DNA from: an uncultured Porphyromonadaceae bacterium
GTDB taxonomy: Bacteria > Bacteroidota > Bacteroidia > Bacteroidales > Muribaculaceae
Assembly: GCA_900547825.1 (NCBI GenBank)
Contig: URII01000005.1
Location: 1 to 64,000, forward strand
Reading direction: 5' to 3'
DNA: 64,000 nt
Every line of letters starts with the position of its first letter. Position 1 is the first letter of the stretch. The position numbers were made by a program, and so were the translations under genes. The notes beneath the pieces were generated by a model that saw nothing but the letters and a program-made list of their open reading frames with translations, was not told where the DNA came from and did not search any database. Below, piece after piece: positions 42,863-50,925 of this stretch.

Positions 42863-44323
42863 ATGACAATTAAAGACCTCCAGCCTAAGCGGGTGTTCGA
42901 GATTTTCGATGAGATCAACCAGGTGCCACGTCCCTCGAAAAAAGAGGAAAAGATACGTGCCTATCTGCTTGACTTTGCAGCCAAACACAACATAGCAGTT
43001 AAAACTGACGCTATAGGCAATGTAGTTATGTCAAAACCCGCCACACCGGGTCATGAAAACGCCCCCACAGTGATCATGCAGGCCCATATGGACATGGTGT
43101 GCGAAAGCAATGATAAATCCTTTGACTTTGAAAACAATCCCATACGTACTATTGTCGACGGAGAATGGCTGAAAGCCGACGGCACCACGCTCGGAGCCGA
43201 CAACGGCATAGGCATGGCAGCCGCTCTTGCCGCCCTTACCGACGACAGTTTCGTACACGGTCCTCTGGAAGCTCTTTTCACAGTAGATGAAGAGACCGGC
43301 CTTACAGGAGCCAACAATCTCGGTGAAGGCATGATTTCCGGCACCATGTTGCTTAACCTTGACTCAGAGGATGATGCCGAAATATTTGTAGGATGCGCCG
43401 GCGGTATCGACACTACCTGCACATTCAGCTACAACCGTTCGTTCGCACCCTCCGACTTCCTCTATTTCAAAGTGGATGTAAGCGGATTGCAGGGTGGTCA
43501 TTCCGGCGGCGATATCATCCTCGGCCGTGCCAATGCCAATAAGCTCGTGGCCCGCTTCCTTTTCGATCTCAGCCGCAAATACGAACTGTCGTTGGCCGAA
43601 ATAGACGGCGGCAACCTGCGTAACGCCATTCCACGTGCAGCCTATGCAGTGTTCGGTGTGCACACCTCACGTAAGGAAGATGTCCGCGTAATGCTCAATG
43701 AATATGCGGCAGCTGTTGAGAACGAATATACCGGGCTTGAGCCAACCATGAAGATTGTGCTTGAAAGCGTGGACACTCCCGAATTCACAATTGACTCGGA
43801 AACATCCGCCAATGTGATCAAAGCGCTTTACAGCGCGCCCCACGGGGTTATATCAATGAGCCGCGACATAGAGGGCCTTGTGGAAACATCCACCAATCTT
43901 GCATCGGTCAAGATGATACCGGACAACAAGATTTTCGTCACCACAAGCCAGCGCAGTTCTGTTGAATCACGGAAATATGACATAGCCGATCAGGTAGAAG
44001 CTCTGTTCACTCTTGCCGGTGCCGAAGTGAAACATGGCGACGGATATCCCGGATGGGCACCCAACCTCAAATCGCGCATCATGGCTATAGCCCGCGACGC
44101 ATACAAGGAACTCTACGGCATCGAACCGGCCATCAAAGCCATACATGCCGGTTTGGAATGCGGCCTTTTCCTTCAGAAATATCCGCATCTCGACATGGTA
44201 TCCTTCGGCCCGACACTGCGCGATGTGCATTCTCCTTCCGAACGCATGCACATTCCTGCTGTGGAACGCTTCTGGGAACAGCTCAAGCTTATCCTCACTA
44301 AAGTTGCCGACATAAAGGAATAA
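42863..44323 (+). CDS. pepD: Aminoacyl-histidine dipeptidase (M20 family)
   Basis: 486-aa zinc dipeptidase. Metal and catalytic residues lie in IMQAHMDMVCE (HxD), ADNGIGMAAALA, FTVDEETGLTGA (catalytic Glu pair) and LNLDSEDDAEIFVGCAGG; the final metal histidine is in HAGLECGLF. The lid domain (about 190-390) is present. Full length. A GC-rich hairpin follows 37 bp after the stop. Confidence 0.95.
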   Translation: MTIKDLQPKRVFEIFDEINQVPRPSKKEEKIRAYLLDFAAKHNIAVKTDAIGNVVMSKPATPGHENAPTVIMQAHMDMVCESNDKSFDFENNPIRTIVDGEWLKADGTTLGADNGIGMAAALAALTDDSFVHGPLEALFTVDEETGLTGANNLGEGMISGTMLLNLDSEDDAEIFVGCAGGIDTTCTFSYNRSFAPSDFLYFKVDVSGLQGGHSGGDIILGRANANKLVARFLFDLSRKYELSLAEIDGGNLRNAIPRAAYAVFGVHTSRKEDVRVMLNEYAAAVENEYTGLEPTMKIVLESVDTPEFTIDSETSANVIKALYSAPHGVISMSRDIEGLVETSTNLASVKMIPDNKIFVTTSQRSSVESRKYDIADQVEALFTLAGAEVKHGDGYPGWAPNLKSRIMAIARDAYKELYGIEPAIKAIHAGLECGLFLQKYPHLDMVSFGPTLRDVHSPSERMHIPAVERFWEQLKLILTKVADIKE

Positions 44324-44359
44324 AATCACCGGTCAACAACCTTATAAACATTAATCTCG

Positions 44360-44392
44360 CCGCCCGGGAGGGCTTTGAGTTCTCCCGGGCGG
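44360..44392. terminator. GC-rich hairpin after pepD
   Basis: An 11-bp perfect stem CCGCCCGGGAG (44360-44370) with CTCCCGGGCGG (44382-44392), then ATTTTA. Likely a terminator of pepD or a partial attenuator before the muramidase operon. Confidence 0.6.
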
Positions 44393-44416
44393 ATTTTACC
44401 GATACCGCCCGACTAT

Positions 44417-45211
44417 ATGAGACTGCTTCCGGTTCCGATAATAATTTCCGGTGTAATTGCCGTGGCCAGTGCCACGACACCTGATGCTGCGGAAACATCC
44501 CAGAGATCGCACCATCCTGAAATCCACCCTGATTCAGCAGCGATAGCAACAACCGGAAGCATATTGCGCCTTACTGAAAACGACTACATAGAAGTAGCGC
44601 GTGAACTTGGCATAGAGCCGGAGACAATGAAAGCGGTGGTTGACATAGAAGCCGGACCCTCACATCAGGGCTTCCACGCACCGGGAAAACCGCTTATAAA
44701 TTTCGATCTTACCATGTTCAGGCGGTTCGCAGGCCGTAATAAAGTGAACCTCTCACAGTATCGGAAGTCACATGCCGTGATATTCTCACGCGCCAACGCA
44801 CGCAGATACGGTTCCTATCAGGGAGGCCAGCACGCCCGTCTTGAAGCCGCACGCAAAATCGACAACCGTACAGCCATTGAAGGCACCTTCTGGGGCATGT
44901 TCCAGATAGGCGGTTTCAACTGGAAGAAATGCGGGGCAGAGTCCATAGAGGATTTTGTGGAAAAAATGAGCCGTTCCGAGCGTGACCAGCTTGATCTGTT
45001 CGCTAATTTTATCACTTCCACCGGGCTCGTAAAGCATCTACGTGCCAAGAACTGGCGCGCATTCGCAGCCGGATATAACGGTCCGTCATATGCCTCTCGC
45101 GCTTACCACACACGGCTTGCCTCAGCTTATGCAAAACATAAACGTAAAGCGGCCAGCACTAAAAAAATCGTATCCGACCAGTCTTCCGAATTACCCACAC
45201 CAATAGAATAA
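44417..45211 (+). CDS. N-acetylmuramidase family protein
   Basis: About 264-aa predicted peptidoglycan glycosidase. A hydrophobic N-terminus (MRLLPVPIIISGVIAVASA) looks like a signal sequence. The body is the N-acetylmuramidase domain: VARELGIEPETMKAVVDIEAGP with a likely catalytic Glu, INFDLTMFRR, EGTFWGMFQIGGFNW and AGYNGPSYASRAYHTRLASAY. The domain is common in phage endolysins. The start at 44417 is chosen because an earlier TTG (44375) falls inside the hairpin. The stop overlaps the parE ATG by one base. Confidence 0.85.
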   Translation: MRLLPVPIIISGVIAVASATTPDAAETSQRSHHPEIHPDSAAIATTGSILRLTENDYIEVARELGIEPETMKAVVDIEAGPSHQGFHAPGKPLINFDLTMFRRFAGRNKVNLSQYRKSHAVIFSRANARRYGSYQGGQHARLEAARKIDNRTAIEGTFWGMFQIGGFNWKKCGAESIEDFVEKMSRSERDQLDLFANFITSTGLVKHLRAKNWRAFAAGYNGPSYASRAYHTRLASAYAKHKRKAASTKKIVSDQSSELPTPIE

Positions 45212-47157
45212 TGACCGAAGAAACCACCGACAACCAACTCGATTTCACTACCGATGCCGATTCCGGGAACTCCGAAGTGCAATATTCGGAGGAGAATATA
45301 GTCACACTTGACTGGAAAGAGCATATACGCCGCCGCCCCGGCATGTATATAGGCAAATTAGGCGACGGTTCCAATAACGACGACGGCATATACGTATTGC
45401 TAAAGGAAGTTCTCGACAATTCTATCGACGAATATATGATGGGATTCGGAAAATCCATCGACATCACTGTCACCGACACCACTGTTACTGTACGGGATTT
45501 CGGACGAGGCATACCATTGGGCAAATTAGTCGACGCATCGTCAAAAATGAACACCGGTGGCAAATATGACTCCAAGGCATTCAAGAAATCCGTGGGGCTT
45601 AACGGCGTAGGCATAAAAGCTGTAAACGCTCTTTCCACCGATTTCACAATCATGTCCGTGCGCGACGGCATGATGAAACGCATACAGTATTCCAAGGGGG
45701 AAATTGATTTTGAGGAGGAGCCCGTGGCCACAGATGAACCGAACGGCACATTCGTGCAATTTACTCCCGATTCATCTATTTTCCGCGACTACCGTTATCG
45801 TGAAGAGTTCATCATTCCCCTGATACGCAATTATACATATCTTAATACCGGACTCGCAATCAATTTCAACGGCCGGAGATATGTGTCACGCCATGGATTG
45901 CTCGACCTGCTGTCCGACGCCATGACCAAGCCTCCGCTATACCCCATAATTCATCTCAAGGGCACTGATATAGAAGTGGCCCTGACGCATGCCAACCAAT
46001 ATGGTGAGGAATACTATTCATTCGTCAACGGACAGCATACCACTCAGGGCGGGACTCATCTTGCCGCCTTTAAGGAAGCGGTGGGACGCACCATAAAGGA
46101 ATATTTCGGAAAGAATTTCGAACCTGCCGACATTCGCAACGGAATGGTGGCAGCGGTGGCCATACGTGTCGAGGAACCGGTGTTTGAATCGCAGACCAAA
46201 ACAAAGCTTGGCTCCCGCGACATAGGACCTGACGGACCTACCGTAGCCAAATTCGTCGGTGATTTTATTAAAAAGGAACTTGACAATTACCTGCACCGTG
46301 ACCTTGATGTGGCGGCTGTGATACTGAAAAAAATTCAGGAAAGCGAGCGTGACCGCAAAGCGATGGCCGGCCTGACCAAACAGGCACGCGAAAAAGCCAA
46401 AAAGGTCAATCTCCACAACAAGAAACTGCTCGACTGCAGGATTCATCTCAACGATCCCAAGGGTGATGATGAGTTGAAACTCGCATCGTCAATATTTATT
46501 ACCGAGGGTGACTCCGCCGCCGGAAGTATTACAAAAATAAGGGATGTCGCCACTCAGGCAGTGTTTTCGCTGCGTGGCAAGCCATTGAACACATTCGGCC
46601 TTACACAGCAGATCATTTATAGAAATGATGAATTCAACCTGTTGCAGGCTGCGCTGAACATAGAGGACGGAATAGAGGGGCTGCGTTACAACAAGGTAAT
46701 AATAGCCACTGACGCCGATGTGGACGGTATGCACATCAGGCTGCTGCTACTCACATTCTTTCTACAGTTTTTCCCGGATCTTATAAAGAAAGGGCATGTA
46801 TATGTGTTGCAGACGCCGCTGTTCAGAGTCCGTAACAAACTCACATCCAAGCGTGCAAGCCGAAAAAAAAGCGTTCAGGATGAAACCTATTACTGTTACA
46901 CTGACGAAGAGCGCGTAACAGCTATCGACCGGTTGGGATCCAACGCCGAGATAACAAGATTCAAGGGGCTCGGAGAGATATCGCCGGAAGAATTCAGAGG
47001 GTTCATAGGCCCAGATATACGGCTCGACAGAGTGTCGCTGCGTAAGGAGGACATGGTGTCGGAACTGCTGGAATTCTACATGGGAAAAAATACAATGGAC
47101 CGGCAGAATTTCATAATCGACAACCTTGTAGTTGAGGACGATTCACAAATAAGCTGA
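45211..47157 (+). CDS. parE: DNA topoisomerase IV subunit B
   Basis: 648-aa type IIA topoisomerase ATPase subunit for decatenation. GHKL motifs: VLDNSIDEYMMG, DFGRGIPLG and GLNGVGIKAVNALS; the TOPRIM motifs are FITEGDSAAGSITK and DADVDGMHIRLLLL. GyrB is the alternative, but the length, the absence of the GyrB insertion and the family-typical end favour ParE. It overlaps the muramidase gene and precedes coaD by 5 bp. parC is not in the window. Confidence 0.88.
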   Translation: MTEETTDNQLDFTTDADSGNSEVQYSEENIVTLDWKEHIRRRPGMYIGKLGDGSNNDDGIYVLLKEVLDNSIDEYMMGFGKSIDITVTDTTVTVRDFGRGIPLGKLVDASSKMNTGGKYDSKAFKKSVGLNGVGIKAVNALSTDFTIMSVRDGMMKRIQYSKGEIDFEEEPVATDEPNGTFVQFTPDSSIFRDYRYREEFIIPLIRNYTYLNTGLAINFNGRRYVSRHGLLDLLSDAMTKPPLYPIIHLKGTDIEVALTHANQYGEEYYSFVNGQHTTQGGTHLAAFKEAVGRTIKEYFGKNFEPADIRNGMVAAVAIRVEEPVFESQTKTKLGSRDIGPDGPTVAKFVGDFIKKELDNYLHRDLDVAAVILKKIQESERDRKAMAGLTKQAREKAKKVNLHNKKLLDCRIHLNDPKGDDELKLASSIFITEGDSAAGSITKIRDVATQAVFSLRGKPLNTFGLTQQIIYRNDEFNLLQAALNIEDGIEGLRYNKVIIATDADVDGMHIRLLLLTFFLQFFPDLIKKGHVYVLQTPLFRVRNKLTSKRASRKKSVQDETYYCYTDEERVTAIDRLGSNAEITRFKGLGEISPEEFRGFIGPDIRLDRVSLRKEDMVSELLEFYMGKNTMDRQNFIIDNLVVEDDSQIS

Positions 47158-47162
47158 TAAAA

Positions 47163-47618
47163 ATGCGCTCAGGATTTTATGCAGGATCTTTCGATCCATT
47201 CACTATCGCACATCTCGATATAGCCCGCAGGGCCCTGAAGATGGTTGACCGTCTGGTTATAGGCATAGGTTACAATATTGCCAAGAACAGTGCCCCCGAC
47301 ATGCTCCAGAGCCGGATTGCAGATATACAGCGGGCATTTCGTTCCGGTGAACCTGTCGAGGTAATAGCGTATAACGGACTGACTGTAGATGTGGCACGTG
47401 AATATGGTTGCAATGTGCTGATACGCGGACTCCGTAACGTGTCCGATTTTGAGAATGAGATGAATCTCGCGCAGGTCAACCGCAATCTGGCTCCGGAACT
47501 GGACACGGTGTTTATTCCTGCGTCACCGGAGCTTGCCTTTGTCAGTTCATCGATGGTGAGGGAGCTAATGGCATTCGGTCACGATGTGACTCAATATTTA
47601 CCTGTCACCGGACGTTAA
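47163..47618 (+). CDS. coaD: Pantetheine-phosphate adenylyltransferase
   Basis: 151-aa nucleotidyltransferase for the fourth step of coenzyme A synthesis. The N-terminus AGSFDPFTIAHLDIARRA carries the phosphate-binding TxxH, as TIAH where TNGH is usual. The substrate loop IRGLRNVSDFENEMNLAQVNR and the C-terminal FVSSSMVRELMAFGHDV are present. Part of the muramidase-parE-coaD-S41 operon. Confidence 0.94.
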   Translation: MRSGFYAGSFDPFTIAHLDIARRALKMVDRLVIGIGYNIAKNSAPDMLQSRIADIQRAFRSGEPVEVIAYNGLTVDVAREYGCNVLIRGLRNVSDFENEMNLAQVNRNLAPELDTVFIPASPELAFVSSSMVRELMAFGHDVTQYLPVTGR

Positions 47619-47638
47619 TATAGAAACAATAGTCAATA

Positions 47639-49246
47639 ATGAAAAAGATATTCACGCTTGCGCTTACAGCGCTTTTAGCCACACAGATACAAGGATTTGC
47701 ACGCAATCAGGAACATCAGATGTCAGTGACGCCTGAGCAGAAGATGCGGTTGGTAAGCAAATATATCGAAAACTACTATGTGGACACTGTCAACATGGAC
47801 AAAGTTTCGGAAGCGGCTATAAAAGGAATGCTTAAAATCCTTGACCCCCACTCCACCTACTCCAATCCTGAAGAGACAAAAGCTCTTAACGAGCCGCTTC
47901 ACGGAAATTTCTCAGGCATAGGCATAACTTATAACATGCTTAACGATACGCTCTATGTGCTTAATGCCGTGGTAGGCGGCCCTGCGGAAAAAGTAGGCAT
48001 AACCACCGGCGACCGCGTTATAATGGCCAACGACACACTTATAGCTGGCCAGAAAATGACCACCCGCGACATTATGGGCCGTCTTCGTGGCCCAAAAGGG
48101 ACGGAAGTTCGCCTGAAAGTTCTTCGCAAAGGATCGCCGGAGCTTATAGAGTTTCACCTTGTGCGCGACAATATTCCTATATTCAGCGTCGACGCCGCCT
48201 ATATGATAAACCCGAAAACAGGCTATATCCGCATAACCCGCTTCAGCGAGACCACCGCCAAGGAGTTCGCCGAGGCTATGAAAAAACTGCGTAAAGAGGG
48301 ATTGAAAGACCTTATAATAGATCTCCAGAGCAACGGAGGCGGTTATCTGAAACCGGCAGTGGAGATAGCGGAAATGTTTCTCAATCCGCGCGATATGATC
48401 GTGTACACCAAGGGTGAGCATACCCAGCCGTACTATTATGTAGCTGAAAAAGACGCGCCTTACCGTGATGTGAGGGTAGCCGTAATGGTGGATCCGGCAA
48501 CAGCATCTGCAAGCGAGATTCTTTCCGGTGCCTTGCAGGACAATGACCGCGGTGTCATTGTAGGCCGCAGAACATTCGGTAAAGGCCTTGTTCAACGCCC
48601 GTTCCCGTTTCCTGACGGTTCGATGGTGCGTCTCACAGTGTCACGTTACTATACCCCATCGGGAAGATGTATACAGAAGCCTTACGACGATGGCAACGAA
48701 GCCTATCAGGATGAACTTAACCAACGTTATCTGCATGGCGAATACTCACATCCTGATTCAATAGCAAAATCCACTTCCGAACGTTATTACACAAAAGGAC
48801 GGCGACCGGTATATGGTGGCGGCGGCATAACCCCTGATATATTCGTGCCGATAGACACCACTGCCTATACCAAATATTATCGTGAATTGATAGCAAAAGG
48901 TCTTATCAACCGTTTTGCACTGACATACAGCGATGATAACTCAAAGAATTTGAAGAAAGCATATAAAAAGGAGAATGTATTCCTTGAAAAATTTGATGTC
49001 ACTGACAAGATAATGAAGGACTTCGTAGCTTTCGCAAAGGCCGAGGGTGTGGAACCGGATGAAGCCCAACTCAAACTGAGCGAGTCCGCCATTAGAACCA
49101 TCATCAAGGCGATAATAGGTCGAAATCTGTTTACTCAGGACACTTATTATAAAGTGGCCAATGATCTCAATCCTATTTATCGCCGCACATTGGAACTCCT
49201 TGCCTCTCCCAAGGAATACACTACCATCCTGTCAGGCGGTAACTAA
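47639..49246 (+). CDS. S41 family C-terminal processing peptidase
   Basis: 535-aa exported serine protease (Ctp/Tsp type). A signal peptide (MKKIFTLALTALLATQIQG) is followed by a PDZ domain (about 90-170; GGPAEKVGITTGDRVIMANDT). The catalytic core has Ser in DPATASASEILSGAL and Lys in GRRTFGKGLVQRPF. Acts in the periplasm on protein C-termini; specific substrates unknown. Last gene of the operon, 20 bp after coaD. Confidence 0.93.
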   Translation: MKKIFTLALTALLATQIQGFARNQEHQMSVTPEQKMRLVSKYIENYYVDTVNMDKVSEAAIKGMLKILDPHSTYSNPEETKALNEPLHGNFSGIGITYNMLNDTLYVLNAVVGGPAEKVGITTGDRVIMANDTLIAGQKMTTRDIMGRLRGPKGTEVRLKVLRKGSPELIEFHLVRDNIPIFSVDAAYMINPKTGYIRITRFSETTAKEFAEAMKKLRKEGLKDLIIDLQSNGGGYLKPAVEIAEMFLNPRDMIVYTKGEHTQPYYYVAEKDAPYRDVRVAVMVDPATASASEILSGALQDNDRGVIVGRRTFGKGLVQRPFPFPDGSMVRLTVSRYYTPSGRCIQKPYDDGNEAYQDELNQRYLHGEYSHPDSIAKSTSERYYTKGRRPVYGGGGITPDIFVPIDTTAYTKYYRELIAKGLINRFALTYSDDNSKNLKKAYKKENVFLEKFDVTDKIMKDFVAFAKAEGVEPDEAQLKLSESAIRTIIKAIIGRNLFTQDTYYKVANDLNPIYRRTLELLASPKEYTTILSGGN

Positions 49247-49286
49247 GCCTCCTGGCAGCTACTTTTTTTCGAAAGAGAAATAATGA

Positions 49287-50696
49287 TTACCGCATGTCGA
49301 GACGTACCACGTTCTCGACATGTTGCGTATGGGGGAACATATCTACCGGTTGGACTCGCGTCACTTTATACTTCGTGTCGAGCAGGGCAAGGTCACGCGC
49401 CTGAGTGGCCGGATTGCAGCTTACATATACAATACGCTCAGGTTCTGCCTCAAGGATCACATTAACCACATCCTCATGCATTCCGGCGCGTGGAGGATCC
49501 ACAATCATCACACCCGGACGGCCGTGTTCGGCAATAAAGTCGGACGTAAGCACATCTTTCATGTCGCCTGCAAAGAACTCAGTGTTTTCAACTCCGTTAA
49601 CCTGAGAGTTAAGCTTTGCATCCCGAATGGCGTCCTCCACATATTCTATGCCTATCACTTTTGAGGCCCGCGAAGCTACAAAATTGGCAATGGTGCCGGT
49701 GCCGGTATAAAGGTCATACACCAGTTCGTCACCTTTGAGACCGGCAAAGTCTCTCACCACCTTATACAGTTCATATGCCTGCCGCGAATTTGTCTGGTAG
49801 AATGATTTAGGCCCAATACGGAAGCGCAGTCCCTCCATCTCCTCCTCGATATATGGCTTGCCGCTGTGCACCAGCACTTCCTGATCACCTATTGTGTCGT
49901 TTACTTTAAGATTGATTACATAAAGAAGTGATGTCAGTTCGGGAAACTCAGCGCGTACCGCGTCAAGCAATCCTGCTATGGCCGGTTTGTCATCCTCGCC
50001 GAACACCATCAGGGCCATCTTCTCTCCGGTAGATGCTATCCTTATCATGAGGGTTCGGAGCAGTCCGTTCTGTCCTTTTATATCCCGGAAGCTCAATCCT
50101 TCGGCCTTGGCATAACCTTTTATGAAATTGCGCAGGCGGTTACCGAAATCATCCTGAAGAAAGCAAGCTTTTATATCCAGCACTTTGTCGAATCCACCGG
50201 GAATATGGAATCCTGCCGCATTCCTGTCGGGAAACTCCTCGCCGCTCTCAAGCTGGCTGCGCGTGAGCCATGATTTGTTGGAGAATGTATATTCCATCTT
50301 GTTGCGGTAAGCCCAGATCGTATCCGACCCCAATATCGGGGATATATCGGGAAGTTCTATTTTCCCTATCCGTGTGAGAGCGTCAACAACCTGCTGCTGC
50401 TTGCATTTAAGCTGAAACTCATAAGGCAGATGCTGCCAACGGCATCCTCCGCACACCGTGAAATGGCTGCAACGCGGCTCTACCCTAACCTCAGATGGTT
50501 TGATAAGGCTTACTATATGGCCTTCGGCATAATTGCGCTTCTTCCGGTCAATCTTGACATCGGCCACATCACCCGGAGCTCCGAAAGGAATAAATATTAC
50601 ATAATCGTCAACTCTCGCTATCGCATTGCCTTCAGCGGCTACCCCTGTTATCTCAACGCCCTCCACCACGGGAAGTTCCTTGCGCTTACGTGCCAT
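49287..50696 (-). CDS. rlmD: 23S rRNA (uracil-C5)-methyltransferase, RlmD/RumA family
   Basis: 469-aa enzyme methylating a 23S rRNA uracil (U1939 in E. coli numbering). N-terminal TRAM domain (about 10-70). The iron-sulfur cysteines are in RCSHFTVCGGCRWQH, with a further one in IKACFLQDD. The SAM fold has VYDLYTGTGTIANFVA, DPPRAGMHE and the catalytic cysteine in VYVSCNPATQARDL. RlmCD-type enzymes of the same family with different sites are an alternative. Confidence 0.9.
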   Translation of the reverse strand: MARKRKELPVVEGVEITGVAAEGNAIARVDDYVIFIPFGAPGDVADVKIDRKKRNYAEGHIVSLIKPSEVRVEPRCSHFTVCGGCRWQHLPYEFQLKCKQQQVVDALTRIGKIELPDISPILGSDTIWAYRNKMEYTFSNKSWLTRSQLESGEEFPDRNAAGFHIPGGFDKVLDIKACFLQDDFGNRLRNFIKGYAKAEGLSFRDIKGQNGLLRTLMIRIASTGEKMALMVFGEDDKPAIAGLLDAVRAEFPELTSLLYVINLKVNDTIGDQEVLVHSGKPYIEEEMEGLRFRIGPKSFYQTNSRQAYELYKVVRDFAGLKGDELVYDLYTGTGTIANFVASRASKVIGIEYVEDAIRDAKLNSQVNGVENTEFFAGDMKDVLTSDFIAEHGRPGVMIVDPPRAGMHEDVVNVILEAEPERIVYVSCNPATQARDLALLDTKYKVTRVQPVDMFPHTQHVENVVRLDMR

Positions 50697-50745
50697 ATAT
50701 TATATAGTGATACTGCTTACTGTTGATGAAATTCTAATTTTTGTG

Positions 50746-50753
50746 CAAAGCTA
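50746..50753 (-). promoter_or_regulatory. -7 box of rlmD
   Basis: TAGCTTTG on the minus strand, 49 bp before the ATG; no well-spaced TTG. Confidence 0.4.
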
Positions 50754-50826
50754 CTCAATTATACAAAAATAACCTCATACGTTATAAAACTTTTCTAAAA
50801 AAATTTTCAGCACGGACAAAAATACG

Positions 50827-50834
50827 TATATTTG
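50827..50834 (+). promoter_or_regulatory. -7 box of ppdK
   Basis: TATATTTG, 91 bp before the ATG. The -33 region has TTTTC instead of TTTG. Nothing resembling a riboswitch was seen in the leader. Confidence 0.5.
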
Positions 50835-50925
50835 CAAACCTTTAACAGATTCATTCTGTGATTTTTCAGCCAATTTTCATAAGACAACAATCTAAATCAT
50901 TAATAGCAAACCTTATTAAGAGAAA

